64,000 nt of DNA from Geomicrobium halophilum (GCF_014207655.1 NZ_JACHHJ010000007.1:1-64000), one strand, 5' to 3'. Numbered from the stretch's first letter, positions 10,538 through 19,780 are shown. Notes: generated by a model from the sequence alone, not told the origin. Program-made: numbers and translations.

Positions 10538-12007
10538 ATGACACAAGAAGTGCGTGTACGGTTTGCGCCAAGCCCAACAGGACATTTACATATCGGTGGC
10601 GCAAGGCAGGCTTTGTTTAATTATTTGTTTGCCCGTCATCATAACGGAAAGTTTATCGTACGGATTGAAGATACGGATCAGGCTCGTAATATTGAAGATG
10701 CAACTGATAAATTAATGCAAAGCCTGAAATGGCTCGGTTTGGATTGGGATGAAAGCATTGAAAACGGGGGGCCATACGCGCCGTACCGCAGCAGTGAACG
10801 TTTCGGCATCTACGAAAAATATCTTAAGCAATTGATCGAAGAAAAAAAGGCCTATTATTGTTATATGACAACAGAGGAGCTGGAGGCTGAACGGGAAGCG
10901 CAGGTCGCCCGCGGTGAGATGCCTATGTATAGCGGGCGGGATCGCGATTTAACGAGAGAACAACAGCAGGCCTACGAAGAACAGGGGATTCAACCTGTCG
11001 TCCGTTTCCGGGTCCCTGACGATGAGGATTCGGTTGTTATTGATGACGTGATCCGCGGGGAAGTGAGTTTTGATACGGACGGGATTGGTGACTTTGTTAT
11101 CGCTCGTTCTGATGGTGTACCGACGTATAACTTTGCTGTTGTCATCGATGATTATTTGATGAAGATATCACACGTGATCCGTGGGGAAGAACACTTATCC
11201 AATGCGCCGAGACAAGCTCTTTTATATAACGCATATGGGCTTGAACAGCCGCGCTTTGCCCATGCCCCATTAATTCTTAATGAAGATCGGCAAAAAATGA
11301 GCAAGCGGGATGAAACGATCATGCAATTCGTTGAGCAATATAGGGATTCCGGATATTTACCGGAAGCTCTCTTGAACTTCCTGGCTCTCCTAGGATGGTC
11401 TCCAGGTAGTGAAGAAGAAATTTTCACGATGGATGAACTGATTGAAAAATTCAGCCTTGATCGTGTCTCAAAAGCTCCGGCTGTCTTTGACAAGGATAAG
11501 CTTGCTTGGGTGAACAATCGATACATGAAAGATGCAGACCCCGAGCGGCTGACAGACCTTGTGATTCCACATTTGCAAAAAGCAGATCAGCTGGATGAAA
11601 ATTACACCAACGAAGATCGTGAATGGTTGAAAAAACTCGTTGAGATTTATCAAGAACAAATGCACTACGCAGAGGAATTTGTGGAGTTAACTTCCCTTTT
11701 CTTCCAATCAACGATTTCCTATGAGGGCGATGCGCGAACGGTGCTCTCTGATGACCACGTCCCAGAAGTGATGGCATCATTTTCTGAGCAACTGAATAAC
11801 GTAGAAACATTTGAAGCCCCTGAAATCAAAAAGGCGATAAAAGCTACACAAAAAGAAACGGGGCATAAAGGGAAGCAATTGTTCATGCCTATTCGGGCAG
11901 CAGTGACCGGACAAACGCACGGCCCAGAATTACCTCAGGCGATCGCGCTTCTTGGCAAGGAGACGGTACAGGCAAGGCTCGAAGAGGCCCGTCATTTAGA
12001 AAAATAG
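10538..12007 (+). CDS. gltX: Glutamate--tRNA ligase
   Basis: A class I aminoacyl-tRNA synthetase that charges tRNA-Glu and, in organisms lacking GlnRS, also tRNA-Gln for the GatCAB route. At 489 aa it has the HIGH-type [17 protein letters not shown] near residues 10-26 and [12 protein letters not shown] near 252. The discriminating anticodon-binding domain makes up the C-terminal third. It lies between ispF and the cysteine T-box, the B. subtilis order gltX-cysE-cysS. Confidence 0.97.
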   Translation: MTQEVRVRFAPSPTGHLHIGGARQALFNYLFARHHNGKFIVRIEDTDQARNIEDATDKLMQSLKWLGLDWDESIENGGPYAPYRSSERFGIYEKYLKQLIEEKKAYYCYMTTEELEAEREAQVARGEMPMYSGRDRDLTREQQQAYEEQGIQPVVRFRVPDDEDSVVIDDVIRGEVSFDTDGIGDFVIARSDGVPTYNFAVVIDDYLMKISHVIRGEEHLSNAPRQALLYNAYGLEQPRFAHAPLILNEDRQKMSKRDETIMQFVEQYRDSGYLPEALLNFLALLGWSPGSEEEIFTMDELIEKFSLDRVSKAPAVFDKDKLAWVNNRYMKDADPERLTDLVIPHLQKADQLDENYTNEDREWLKKLVEIYQEQMHYAEEFVELTSLFFQSTISYEGDARTVLSDDHVPEVMASFSEQLNNVETFEAPEIKKAIKATQKETGHKGKQLFMPIRAAVTGQTHGPELPQAIALLGKETVQARLEEARHLEK

Positions 12008-12202
12008 ACGAGAGTTTTAGTCACTATGTCCTTTTTGTACACGTATATAATAGTATGTATTCAAATAAGAGCCGAGAGTTTGTGAAGACGTAGCTTTTGA
12101 GAGCTAAAGCACTTTCCAGAATGTTGCCTTCATAACAGGGGAGTGAAGAAGTTAGCTGACGGAGATCGAAGGGTTATTGTTCATTCTTATATAGAAGCAC
12201 GT
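12008..12202 (+). other. Non-coding stretch upstream of the T-box
   Basis: About 195 nt between gltX and the T-box core contain no convincing ORF. A TATAAT-like hexamer occurs in the segment TTTTTGTACACGTATATAAT (12031-12050) without a clear -35, and may belong to the cysE promoter. Short inverted repeats such as GCTTT/AAAGC occur around 12090-12112. I could not assign a function or a clear gltX terminator. Confidence 0.4.
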
Positions 12203-12437
12203 TGATAAGGAAGAGTAAGCGGGTGCGTTTCTTTCCAGAGACAGCTGCAATGGTGGAAGCAGCTGAAGAAATACTCGCTGAATGCCCCTTAGAGTCTTTA
12301 GTTGAACAACAGTAGGCTAAAGCGGGTCACGACCGTTACCTCGTATAAGTGGAGCTGTTCAGATATTCCCTAATGGCTCTAACAGAGTGGGACCGCGTGA
12401 TAAACGTCTCTGTGCGAATAAGCACAGAGTTTTTTTT
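12203..12437 (+). promoter_or_regulatory. Cysteine T-box riboswitch of cysE-cysS
   Basis: Stem I closes through TAAGG/CCTTA and AGCG/CGCT, with an AGTA motif (12214-12217), a terminal segment AGAGACAGCTG...GCAGCTG and the specifier bulge GAA-TGC (TGC at 12283-12285, a cysteine codon). The T-box AGAGTGGGACCGCG begins near 12384. The terminator CTCTGTGC/GCACAGAG with eight T covers 12408-12437. Uncharged tRNA-Cys would bind the specifier and T-box, stabilise the antiterminator and allow cysE-cysS expression. The base facing the tRNA discriminator is G. Confidence 0.92.
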
Positions 12438-12540
12438 ATTTAACGGATTAGGTTAAACTAAATAGAAGAAATGCTAAGCTCGGGTAAATGAATAGCAGTC
12501 AAGGAGAGGAGAATGACTGCATAAGCATGAGGGGGAAGCT

Positions 12541-13191
12541 ATGTGGCGGAGATTTAAGCGAGATTTAGATGTGGTCTTTTCCCGGGATCCAGCGGCAAGA
12601 AACCGTTTCGAGGTCGCTTTGACATATTCAGGTGTGCATGCAGTTTGGAGTCATCGCATTGCCCACTGGCTCTGGCGTAAGCGCCGTTATCTGCTGGCAC
12701 GACTGCTTTCGCAAATCAGCCGTTTTTTTACCGGGATTGAAATCCATCCTGGTGCTGTAATCGGGGAGCGTTTATTTATCGATCACGGCATGGGAGTTGT
12801 CATTGGAGAAACGTGTGAAATTGGTAATGATGTCACCATCTATCAAGGCGTGACGCTTGGTGGAACGGGGAAAGAAAAAGGAAAAAGGCACCCGACAATT
12901 GAAGATCATGTATTACTCGCAACGGGTGCAAAAGTGTTGGGGTCGATGCGAATCGGGCACCATTCCAATATTGGGGGTGGAGCAGTTGTACTCAATGAAG
13001 TTCCGCCCAATTCAACGGTTGTAGGTATCCCTGGACGGGTTGTTGTCCAGGATGGGGTGAAGGTCAATCACGACCTACAGCACCACCTTTTGCCAGATCC
13101 CGAAGATGACCGTTTTACGGCGCTAGAAAAAGAAGTAGAAAGGCTACGACTAGAGCTTAAAGAGCTCAGGAAGAAAACGGAACAGGAGTGA
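12541..13191 (+). CDS. cysE: Serine O-acetyltransferase
   Basis: CysE transfers acetyl from acetyl-CoA to serine, the first step of cysteine synthesis. The 216-aa protein has a short N-terminal helical part and a left-handed beta-helix made of hexapeptide repeats ([39 protein letters not shown]) with the catalytic histidine in IDHGMG. It is the shorter Bacillus form. GAGGGGGAAGCT precedes the ATG. It lies 103 nt after the T-box terminator and 5 nt before cysS. Confidence 0.96.
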   Translation: MWRRFKRDLDVVFSRDPAARNRFEVALTYSGVHAVWSHRIAHWLWRKRRYLLARLLSQISRFFTGIEIHPGAVIGERLFIDHGMGVVIGETCEIGNDVTIYQGVTLGGTGKEKGKRHPTIEDHVLLATGAKVLGSMRIGHHSNIGGGAVVLNEVPPNSTVVGIPGRVVVQDGVKVNHDLQHHLLPDPEDDRFTALEKEVERLRLELKELRKKTEQE

Positions 13192-13196
13192 AAACG

Positions 13197-14603
13197 ATGG
13201 GTGTACAAATGTACAACACGTTAACGAAACAAAAAGAGACGTTTCGCCCCATTGAAGAGGGTAAGGTCAACATGTACGTGTGCGGACCCACAGTCTATAA
13301 CTATATCCATATTGGCAATGCAAGACCTGCTGTCGTCTTTGATATGATTCGACGCTACCTGATTTATCGCGGGTATGACGTTCAGTATGTGACCAATTTT
13401 ACGGATGTCGATGATAAGATCATAAATGCGGCGCAAGAAGCAGGAGAAGATGTGTTTGCTTTAGCGGAAAAGTTTATAGACAAATTTTTCGAGGACACCT
13501 CTGCCTTGGGAGTGAAACGAGCAGATATTCATCCGCGTGTAACGGAGACGATGGATGATATTATTGCCTTTATTGAAGCGTTAATCGAAAAAGGATACGC
13601 ATACGAATCCGGTGGGGACGTTTACTTTAAAACGAAATCTTTTCCGGATTATGGGAAGCTCTCCGGACAATCCACCGATGATCTTCAGGCCGGTGCCCGT
13701 ATCGAGGTGGGAGAGCAAAAGCAAGATCCGCTGGACTTTTCGCTTTGGAAGCGGGCGAAAGAGGACGAAGTCTCCTGGGACAGTCCATGGGGGTATGGAC
13801 GTCCAGGTTGGCATATTGAATGCTCCGCCATGGTGAAAAAATATTTAGGGGATACCATTGATATCCATGCTGGAGGGCAGGATCTGGCCTTCCCGCACCA
13901 TGAAAATGAAGTGGCCCAATCAGAAGCATTAACGGGGCAGCAAATGGCAAATTATTGGCTTCACAATGGCTATATTCAGATTGATAATGAAAAAATGTCA
14001 AAGTCCCTCGGGAATTTTGTTTTAGTCAATGAATTGATACGTGAACATGATCCTCAAGTCATTCGCTTTTTTATTTTACAAGCGCACTATCGTCATCCAT
14101 TGAATTTTAATTCCGAGTTGGTAGAAGCCTCAGGAGCAGGGCTTTCCAGAATTCGTAACTTCTTAGAAAACGTCCGCCACCGTCACCGGACGAGTGCAGA
14201 TTTTGCGGATGGTACGGAATGGTTGAAAAAGATTCAGACCTTTAAAGGTCGCTTCATTCATGAAATGGACGATGATTTTAACTCTGCAAATGCGATTACT
14301 GTTCTTTTTGATTTTGTGAAAGAGGGAAACCTCTATTTGCAAGAGCCCCATACTTCTAAAGAAGTATTACAGGAGGTCATGAATACATTCGAAGAGTGGG
14401 GCGAGGTTTTAGGGCTCTCATTTTTTGCAGAGGAAGAGCTATTGTCTGAAGACATCGAGGATTATATTGAACAACGGGTAAAAGCGCGAGAGCATAAAAA
14501 TTTTCAAGAAGCGGACCGAATTCGCGATTTACTAAAAGAAAAGGGAATTGTACTTGAAGATACACCCCAAGGGACGCGTTGGAAGCGGGTGTCCTCATTA
14601 TGA
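13197..14603 (+). CDS. cysS: Cysteine--tRNA ligase
   Basis: A class I synthetase charging tRNA-Cys. The HIGH-like motif [11 protein letters not shown] and the preceding zinc ligand YVCGPT occur near residue 27; GWHIECSAM and HENE give other zinc ligands; KMSKSLGNF is near 265. I chose the ATG at 13197, six nt after AGGAGTG, giving 468 aa against the usual 466, instead of the GTG at 13188 next to the cysE stop. Being in one operon with cysE links cysteine synthesis and use under one tRNA-Cys sensor. Confidence 0.95.
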   Translation: MGVQMYNTLTKQKETFRPIEEGKVNMYVCGPTVYNYIHIGNARPAVVFDMIRRYLIYRGYDVQYVTNFTDVDDKIINAAQEAGEDVFALAEKFIDKFFEDTSALGVKRADIHPRVTETMDDIIAFIEALIEKGYAYESGGDVYFKTKSFPDYGKLSGQSTDDLQAGARIEVGEQKQDPLDFSLWKRAKEDEVSWDSPWGYGRPGWHIECSAMVKKYLGDTIDIHAGGQDLAFPHHENEVAQSEALTGQQMANYWLHNGYIQIDNEKMSKSLGNFVLVNELIREHDPQVIRFFILQAHYRHPLNFNSELVEASGAGLSRIRNFLENVRHRHRTSADFADGTEWLKKIQTFKGRFIHEMDDDFNSANAITVLFDFVKEGNLYLQEPHTSKEVLQEVMNTFEEWGEVLGLSFFAEEELLSEDIEDYIEQRVKAREHKNFQEADRIRDLLKEKGIVLEDTPQGTRWKRVSSL

Positions 14604-14995
14604 GCACGGTTGATGCCAGGCAGGTGAATGGTCTTGCGCTCGCTTATATTGGTGACGCGGTTTATGAATTATACGTACGGATGCAGTTGTTGCAGGCAGG
14701 TTATACGCGCCCGCAACAACTGCATGATAAAGTGACTTCTTTTGTCAGTGCCAAGGCACAGGCGGACCTTTTACACTATTGGTTGGACAACAAGCGGCTA
14801 TCTGCGAGTGAAGAAGCCATCGTTCGCCGTGGCCGCAATGCAAAATCCGGTGGAATTCCGAAAAATACAGATGTAACAACGTACCGGCATAGTACAGGTT
14901 TTGAAGCGCTTATCGGATATCTGCATCTTACCGAAGAGGATGAACGTTTAACGGAGTTATTTTCGGATGTGCCGCGAGAATGGGAGGGAGAATAG
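14600..14995 (+). CDS. mrnC: Mini-ribonuclease III (23S rRNA maturation)
   Basis: MrnC is an RNase III catalytic domain without a dsRNA-binding domain; in B. subtilis it matures 23S rRNA ends. The 131-aa protein has the active-site segment [18 protein letters not shown] with the acidic residues of the RNase III signature, and a second acidic cluster near the C-terminus ([12 protein letters not shown]). The ATG overlaps the cysS stop by 4 nt. An upstream in-frame ATG at 14579 lies inside cysS and has no better ribosome site. Confidence 0.93.
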   Translation: MSTVDARQVNGLALAYIGDAVYELYVRMQLLQAGYTRPQQLHDKVTSFVSAKAQADLLHYWLDNKRLSASEEAIVRRGRNAKSGGIPKNTDVTTYRHSTGFEALIGYLHLTEEDERLTELFSDVPREWEGE

Positions 14996-15756
14996 TGAAA
15001 AATCAATCTGAATGGTTAATCGGCCGAAATCCTGTTCTTGAGGCTCTTCAATCCTCTTCTTCCGTCCAGAAAATTTGGGTGGCTGAAGGAATTAAAAAAG
15101 CATCCATTCAAGCAATCATCTCCAAGGCTAAAGAAAAAAATATCGTCATTCAATACGTTCCCCGGCAAAAAATCGACCAACTTACAGGTCAGAAAAATCA
15201 TCAGGGAATTGCCGCTTCCATCTCTGCTTATGAATACGCGGAATTGGATACGCTCTTTGAACGCGCGGCTCAAAAAGAACAGGCGCCATTTTTCCTTATT
15301 TTAGATGGGATCGAAGATCCGCAAAATTTGGGGTCGATTTTAAGAAGTGCAGATGCAGCTGGTGCAGACGGTGTGATTGTTCCTAAACATGGGGCTTGTG
15401 GTCTTACCCGGACAGTAGCAAAAGCATCTACAGGAGCCATTGAACATGTACCCGTTGTTAAAGTCACAAATCTTTCGCGCACGATGGCTGAACTTAAAAA
15501 ACAGGGATTGTGGATGGTGGGCAGCGATGCACGTGGACAAGCCGATTACCGCGAACTTGATGGTGATATGCCTATTGCCTTAGTGATTGGCAGTGAAGGA
15601 AAGGGAATGAGCCGCCTCGTAAGGGAATCATGTGATTTTCTATTTCGCATCCCGCTTCTTGGGGAGGTTTCTTCTTTGAATGCCGCTGTCTCTTGCAGCC
15701 TTCTCATGTATGAGGTGCAACGGAAAAGGCACCCTGTAGGAGATGTTTCGGGATGA
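14995..15756 (+). CDS. rlmB: 23S rRNA (guanosine-2'-O-)-methyltransferase RlmB
   Basis: A SPOUT-class TrmH-family 2'-O-methyltransferase. The N-terminal substrate-binding domain is residues 1-75; the knotted catalytic domain has the three family motifs: DPQNLGSILRSADAAGA, VIGSEGKGMSRLV and IPLLGEVSSLNAAVS. GGGAGGGAG ahead of GTG 14995 supports this start (253 aa), beginning MKNQSEWLIGRNPV like its relatives. It overlaps the mrnC stop by one base and rae1 by four. Confidence 0.94.
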   Translation: MKNQSEWLIGRNPVLEALQSSSSVQKIWVAEGIKKASIQAIISKAKEKNIVIQYVPRQKIDQLTGQKNHQGIAASISAYEYAELDTLFERAAQKEQAPFFLILDGIEDPQNLGSILRSADAAGADGVIVPKHGACGLTRTVAKASTGAIEHVPVVKVTNLSRTMAELKKQGLWMVGSDARGQADYRELDGDMPIALVIGSEGKGMSRLVRESCDFLFRIPLLGEVSSLNAAVSCSLLMYEVQRKRHPVGDVSG

Positions 15757-16265
15757 AGGAGATTGTGCTTGTCGATGGTTATAATATCGTAGGCGACTGG
15801 CCGGAATTAAAAAAGGTTAAAGAGCATTCGCTCATCGAAGCGCGTGATTTACTCATTGAAAAGATGGCTGAATATCAAGCCGTTACGGGTAGAAGAGTGA
15901 TCATTGTCTTCGATGCCCACATGGTGAAAGGAACCGGGAGCAACCATTCACAGCATCGTGTTGAAGTCGTCTATACACGGCAGCGGGAAACAGCCGATGA
16001 ACGCATTGAAAAACTGGTAACTCAACTGAAAAATATTGAAACCCAAGTGTACGTAGCAACCTCCGATTATGTTGAGCAATCCGTTACATTTGGGAGTGGC
16101 GGACTGCGTACATCTGCGCGTGAATTAAGAATTCAGATGAACGATGTGGAACAGCATATTTCCAAGAGCGTTTCGCAAGTAAAAAAAGAAACTCAGCATA
16201 AAAATTTTGTTATATCGAAGGAAGTCGCTGAATTTTTTGACAAGTGGCGTCGAAATGACGGTTGA
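15753..16265 (+). CDS. rae1: Ribosome-dependent mRNA endonuclease Rae1 (YacP, NYN domain)
   Basis: Rae1 cleaves certain mRNAs in the ribosomal A site in B. subtilis. The 170-aa protein is a NYN/PIN-like nuclease: LVDGYNIVGDWPEL at the start and IVFDAHMV near residue 50 give the acidic active-site residues, and ETADERIEKLV follows. It starts within the last 4 nt of rlmB and is the last gene of the cysE-rae1 run, just before the sigH promoter. Confidence 0.93.
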   Translation: MKEIVLVDGYNIVGDWPELKKVKEHSLIEARDLLIEKMAEYQAVTGRRVIIVFDAHMVKGTGSNHSQHRVEVVYTRQRETADERIEKLVTQLKNIETQVYVATSDYVEQSVTFGSGGLRTSARELRIQMNDVEQHISKSVSQVKKETQHKNFVISKEVAEFFDKWRRNDG

Positions 16266-16269
16266 GTTA

Positions 16270-16299
16270 TTGACGTGATGTTTAAGACTCCTATATACT
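16270..16299 (+). promoter_or_regulatory. SigA promoter of sigH
   Basis: TTGACG (16270-16275), an 18-nt spacer and TATACT (16294-16299). It begins just after the rae1 stop and lies 37 nt before the sigH start. A SigA promoter repressed by AbrB is known for B. subtilis sigH; I did not identify an AbrB site here. Confidence 0.72.
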
Positions 16300-16335
16300 A
16301 AGGTACACATCGAAAGTTGGGGGCGAGGGATTGTT

Positions 16336-16986
16336 GTGAATGCACACCTCATAGAGAAGAAACATCGTAACGTTGAGGAGACAGAAGACGAGAAGCTTGT
16401 AAAAAATGTGCACCGCGGAGACTCCACTGCGTTGGAACAACTGATTCACAAGTACAAAAATTTTGTACGGGGGAAAGCTCGCGCCTATTTCTTGATCGGG
16501 GCTGATCATGAAGATATTGTGCAAGAGGGCATGATTGGTCTCTATAAAGCGATTCGTGATTTTAAAGGAGACAAGCTTTCCTCATTTCGTGCTTTTGCGG
16601 AGCTATGTATTACACGACAAATTATTACCGCGATCAAAACTGCTACCCGTCAAAAGCATATCCCTATGAATTCTTATGTATCCTTAGACAAGCCCATTTA
16701 TGATGAGGACTCCGATCGAACCCTTATGGACGTCGTTTGTAGCTCGGTAGTCAGTAACCCTGAGGAAGTATTAATTAACCAAGAAGAACTCGACGACATA
16801 GAATTAAAAATTTCTGAAGTATTGAGCGATCTCGAACAAGAAGTACTTCGACTTTATCTGGATGGTCGCTCTTATCAGGAAATTTCTGCAGATGTTAATC
16901 GGCATGTGAAGTCAATTGATAACGCATTGCAACGCGTGAAACGTAAACTAGAACGTTTTGCAGAAATAAAGGGGGTTGCACTTTAG
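16336..16986 (+). CDS. sigH: RNA polymerase sigma factor SigH (Spo0H)
   Basis: SigH directs early sporulation and competence genes. The 216-aa protein has region 2 with the core-binding and -10 recognition helices (GADHEDIVQEGMIGLYKAIRDF, ITRQIITAIKTATRQKHIP) and region 4 with a helix-turn-helix near 170-205 (LDGRSYQEISADVNRHVKSID). The GTG start at 16336 matches the known GTG start of the B. subtilis gene and has GGGCGAGGGA ahead of it. The presence of this gene supports an endospore former. Confidence 0.97.
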   Translation: MNAHLIEKKHRNVEETEDEKLVKNVHRGDSTALEQLIHKYKNFVRGKARAYFLIGADHEDIVQEGMIGLYKAIRDFKGDKLSSFRAFAELCITRQIITAIKTATRQKHIPMNSYVSLDKPIYDEDSDRTLMDVVCSSVVSNPEEVLINQEELDDIELKISEVLSDLEQEVLRLYLDGRSYQEISADVNRHVKSIDNALQRVKRKLERFAEIKGVAL

Positions 16987-17282
16987 CACGGTATTAAATG
17001 ACAGAATCTTCGATGGTTTTTGATATTTAGTGAGATGAGGGGGACTGCAGGAATGATGGTTCGGAGGACCGTCTCCCTGTGAGTGCTCTTCTTTTATGGC
17101 TCGGAACTTTTGAAACTCAACAAATTGACAGATAAGTCTTTTTATGATAGTATTTAAAGGCATAAATATGTGAACGTAAATTTATAAAGGATGATACTTA
17201 AAACACCGGTTACGGTTGTTTTTTTATGTTTGAAAATATTTTATAAATGTTATGTGTGGACAGGCACTGGGGGTGTCTTACA
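16987..17282 (+). promoter_or_regulatory. sigH-secE intergenic region with SigA promoter and leader hairpin
   Basis: TTGACA (17125-17130), 17 nt and TAGTAT (17148-17153) form a strong promoter for secE-nusG. About 50 nt downstream AACACCG/CGGTTGTT plus a T-run (17203-17225) looks like an intrinsic terminator inside the leader, a possible attenuator. Upstream, GATGGT/ACCGTC inside CAGG/CCTG (17058-17090) may end sigH transcription. The rpmG gene for L33, usually found here in Bacillus, is absent; no reading frame with its cysteine pattern can be seen. Confidence 0.65.
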
Positions 17283-17477
17283 ATGGCCGGGATTTTTAGA
17301 AGTAGCTGGAAATTCCTGCGCGAAGTCGGAAAGGAAATGAAACGTGTGACTTGGCCGACGCCGAGGGAGTTGTTCAAGTACACGAGAATCGTGATCGTTA
17401 CGGTCATTTTCATAACGATCTTTTTTGCGCTGGTAGATGCCGGATTATCTTATCTTTTCGAAACGTTTCTTGCCTAG
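17283..17477 (+). CDS. secE: Preprotein translocase subunit SecE
   Basis: The essential small subunit of SecYEG that clamps SecY. The 64-aa protein has the amphipathic KFLREVGKEMKRVTWPTPRE surface helix and one C-terminal transmembrane helix (YTRIVIVTVIFITIFFALVDAG), the short single-span Gram-positive form. I chose ATG 17283 with GGGGGTG seven nt upstream over the earlier ATG at 17247, which would add unmatched residues. nusG follows after 89 nt. Confidence 0.95.
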   Translation: MAGIFRSSWKFLREVGKEMKRVTWPTPRELFKYTRIVIVTVIFITIFFALVDAGLSYLFETFLA

Positions 17478-17566
17478 GTGATTTGGATAGATTAGTAAGA
17501 TGATACCAAGTAAAAATGAATGTGTGATTAAGGAAGGAGGAGAGGGATCAGCCGGTCCGATATGAT

Positions 17567-18103
17567 ATGGAGAAAAACTGGTATGTAGTACACACGTATT
17601 CCGGTTATGAAAATCGGGTGAAGATCAATCTTGAAAAGCGTGTGGATTCTATGGAAATGCTCGATAAAATCTTTCGGGTGCTCGTTCCTGTGGAAGAAGA
17701 GAAAGAAACGAAGGATGGCAAGACGAAGACGGTCACGAAAAAGACATTTCCGGGGTATGTTATCGTTGAGATGGTTATGACCGACGACTCTTGGTACGTC
17801 GTTCGTAATACTCCTGGAGTAACTGGGTTTGTTGGCTCTTCTGGAGCGGGTACAAAGCCGACTTCTCTTTTGCCGGATGAGGTCGATTCGATCTTAAGGC
17901 AAATGGGAGAAGATGAACCAAAAACTGAGATTGATCTTGATTTGAAAGAATCGGTGAAGGTGAAAGAAGGGCCGTTTACAGATTTCACAGGTACTGTCGA
18001 GGAAATTATTGCCGAGAAACAAAAGGTTAAAGTTCATGTAAACATGTTTGGTCGTGAAACACCTGTGGAGTTAGAGTTTCATCAAGTTGAAAAAATCAAC
18101 TAG
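17567..18103 (+). CDS. nusG: Transcription termination/antitermination factor NusG
   Basis: NusG binds the RNA polymerase clamp and modulates pausing and termination. The 178-aa protein has the NGN domain (1-115, WYVVHTYSGYENRVK, FPGYVIVEMVM, RNTPGVTGFVG) and a C-terminal KOW domain (VKVKEGPFTDFTGTVEEI). The start MEKNWYVVHT agrees with the family and no in-frame start exists nearby upstream. The strong site AAGGAGGAGAG lies about 26 nt from the ATG, unusually far. Confidence 0.96.
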   Translation: MEKNWYVVHTYSGYENRVKINLEKRVDSMEMLDKIFRVLVPVEEEKETKDGKTKTVTKKTFPGYVIVEMVMTDDSWYVVRNTPGVTGFVGSSGAGTKPTSLLPDEVDSILRQMGEDEPKTEIDLDLKESVKVKEGPFTDFTGTVEEIIAEKQKVKVHVNMFGRETPVELEFHQVEKIN

Positions 18104-18118
18104 TAGTTTCATTAGGAC

Positions 18119-18147
18119 TTGCGGTTTATCCGCTGAGATGATATGAT
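18119..18147 (+). promoter_or_regulatory. Putative promoter of rplK-rplA
   Basis: TTGCGG, 17 nt and TATGAT. The -10 is good and the -35 is weak. A small hairpin GGTGT/ACACC lies downstream at about 18196-18217, before the ribosome site AAGGAGGTG of rplK. Confidence 0.5.
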
Positions 18148-18243
18148 TTTTGGTGTTTGCTTTTTCGGTCAAATGATCGAGCGAATGAGTGGGAGGGTGT
18201 CTCTGCCCGAAACACCACAATATGAACGAAGGAGGTGTGTCGC

Positions 18244-18669
18244 GTGGCTAGAAAGATAGAGAAGGTAGTTAAGCTACAGATTCCTGCAGGTAAAGCCAAC
18301 CCGGCACCGCCAGTCGGTCCTGCCCTTGGTCAGGCTGGTGTAAATATTATGGGCTTTTGTAAAGAATTTAATGCTCGTACTCAAGAGCAAGCAGGGACGA
18401 TTATTCCTGTTGAAATCACCGTTTACGAGGATCGCTCGTTTACGTTTGTTACAAAGACTCCACCAGCTCCTGTATTGCTTAAGGAAGCTGCAGGTATTAG
18501 TGGTGGTTCTGGTGAACCGCACAAGACGAAGGTTGGCAAGGTAACTGCCGATCAAGTTCGTGAAATTGCGGAAGCAAAAATGCAAGATTTAAATGCTGAG
18601 GATACAGATGCAGCAGTGCGGATGATTGAAGGCACTGCAAGAAGCATGGGAATCACGATTGAAGGTTAA
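18244..18669 (+). CDS. rplK: 50S ribosomal protein L11
   Basis: L11 forms the GTPase-associated centre with 23S rRNA and L10-L12. The 141-aa protein begins [32 protein letters not shown] with the proline-rich linker and ends with the rRNA-binding domain ([15 protein letters not shown]). GTG 18244 lies 6 nt after AAGGAGGTG and gives exactly the family length; the GTG at 18235 overlaps the ribosome site. Followed by rplA after a structured 138-nt gap. Confidence 0.97.
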   Translation: MARKIEKVVKLQIPAGKANPAPPVGPALGQAGVNIMGFCKEFNARTQEQAGTIIPVEITVYEDRSFTFVTKTPPAPVLLKEAAGISGGSGEPHKTKVGKVTADQVREIAEAKMQDLNAEDTDAAVRMIEGTARSMGITIEG

Positions 18670-18678
18670 TCGTTAAAA

Positions 18679-18758
18679 GGCCATAATCTCAATCTCATTT
18701 GCTTAGGTTGCGAAATAGTTGGATTCGCAGCCTTCGTTTGAGGAGGAAGGTTATGGTC
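18679..18758 (+). promoter_or_regulatory. Structured RNA between rplK and rplA (possible L1 autoregulatory site)
   Basis: Three nested stems close one long hairpin: GGCCATAA/TTATGGTC (outer, one G-U), CTCAA/TTGAG (middle) and GGTTGCGAA/TTCGCAGCC (inner, one G-U). After it, GTGG...CCAC (18763-18787) precedes the rplA ribosome site AGAGGAG. L1 represses its own operon in several bacteria; assigning this structure to L1 is inference. No T-run follows, so it is not a terminator. Confidence 0.6.
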
Positions 18759-18807
18759 AAACGTGGGAGGTTAAACCGTTAAAACCACAAAAGAGGAGTT
18801 GAAATAA

Positions 18808-19506
18808 GTGCCTAAAACACAAGGTAAAAAAATTGTAGATGCGAAAAAACAAGTGGATTCGTCCTATCAGTATCCGTCTGTTGAAGCTTTAGAACTGGTG
18901 AAAAAAATCGCTCCGGCGAATTTTGATGAAACAGTTGAAGCGGCTGTTCGTTTAGGAGTAGATCCACGTAAAGCCGACCAGCAAATCCGCGGTGCCGTCG
19001 TTCTTCCTCACGGAACTGGAAAAACCCAGCGTGTTCTCGTTTTTGCTAAAGGTGAAAAAGCGAAAGAAGCTGAAGAAGCGGGTGCAGATTTTGTAGGTGA
19101 GGATGATCTTGTTAACCGTATCCAACAAGGATGGTTGGATTTTGATGTCGTCGTAGCGACACCGGATATGATGGCTCAAGTTGGTAAGCTGGGCCGTGTA
19201 CTTGGTCCAAGGGGGCTTATGCCAAACCCTAAAACGGGGACAGTAACCATGGACATTACTCAAGCAGTGAATGAAATCAAAGCTGGTAAAGTTGAGTATC
19301 GTGTAGAAAAAGCAGGAAATGTTCATGTTCCGATCGGGAAAGTATCGTTCGATGTTGAGCAGTTGAACGAAAACCTGAAGATGATTGTCGATACGCTTTT
19401 GAAAGAAAAGCCTTCTGCAGCTAAAGGGACCTATTTACGCAACATTGCTGTTTCCTCTTCGATGGGGCCAGGTGTAAAAGTAACTACTGCCGGTTTGAAT
19501 GCTTGA
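18808..19506 (+). CDS. rplA: 50S ribosomal protein L1
   Basis: L1 builds the mobile stalk at the E site and is a translational repressor of its operon in well-studied bacteria. The 232-aa protein has the family signature near 120-140 ([20 protein letters not shown]) and [20 protein letters not shown]. The start is GTG at 18808, 10 nt after AGAGGAG. The rplJ promoter overlaps its stop codon. Confidence 0.97.
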   Translation: MPKTQGKKIVDAKKQVDSSYQYPSVEALELVKKIAPANFDETVEAAVRLGVDPRKADQQIRGAVVLPHGTGKTQRVLVFAKGEKAKEAEEAGADFVGEDDLVNRIQQGWLDFDVVVATPDMMAQVGKLGRVLGPRGLMPNPKTGTVTMDITQAVNEIKAGKVEYRVEKAGNVHVPIGKVSFDVEQLNENLKMIVDTLLKEKPSAAKGTYLRNIAVSSSMGPGVKVTTAGLNA

Positions 19507-19531
19507 CATCCTCGCAACCATTTCTTATACT
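19503..19531 (+). promoter_or_regulatory. SigA promoter of rplJ-rplL
   Basis: TTGACA (19503-19508), exactly 17 nt and TATACT (19526-19531): five to six matches in each box. The -35 begins before the rplA stop codon ends. It drives the L10 leader and rplJ-rplL. Confidence 0.85.
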
Positions 19532-19559
19532 AATGTTTGTTAAATAAAATATAATTTTC

Positions 19560-19690
19560 GAGCCGTAGACAGCAGGTGTACATGCGTGTACTTAATTTCC
19601 TGCCGAGGTATCTTACGTCATAGAGAACGTTTTTCTGAATGTGAGGACCTTTTTATGTCTGCGAGTACAGTATAAAAAGGTCCTTTTATA
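19560..19690 (+). ncRNA. Ribosomal protein L10 leader
   Basis: The conserved segment GAGCCGTAGACAGCAGGTG (19560-19578) with CCTGCCGAGG (19599-19608) matches the Firmicute L10 leader that binds L10(L12)4. It ends in a strong terminator: AGGACCTTTTTA (19644-19655) pairs perfectly with TAAAAAGGTCCT (19673-19684), followed by TTTTA. The likely mechanism is termination when L10-L12 is in excess. Confidence 0.88.
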
Positions 19691-19780
19691 TGTTCATGCA
19701 TTGACAATATAAAAGCTTAGGAAAAGCCAGGTTTTTAGTAAGATACGATAACGGCAATAAACTTATCAGGAGGTGGAATA

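Noticed and set aside
18753-18782. Nine-codon ORF after AGGAGGAAGG between rplK and rplA
   Set aside because: It lies in the paired arm and downstream element of the RNA structure; the ribosome-site match is better explained by the TTGAG stem. Could be a leader peptide, but nothing supports it.
19701-19750. Second TTGACA ahead of rplJ
   Set aside because: No -10 at a usable distance; the promoter at 19503-19531 is much better.
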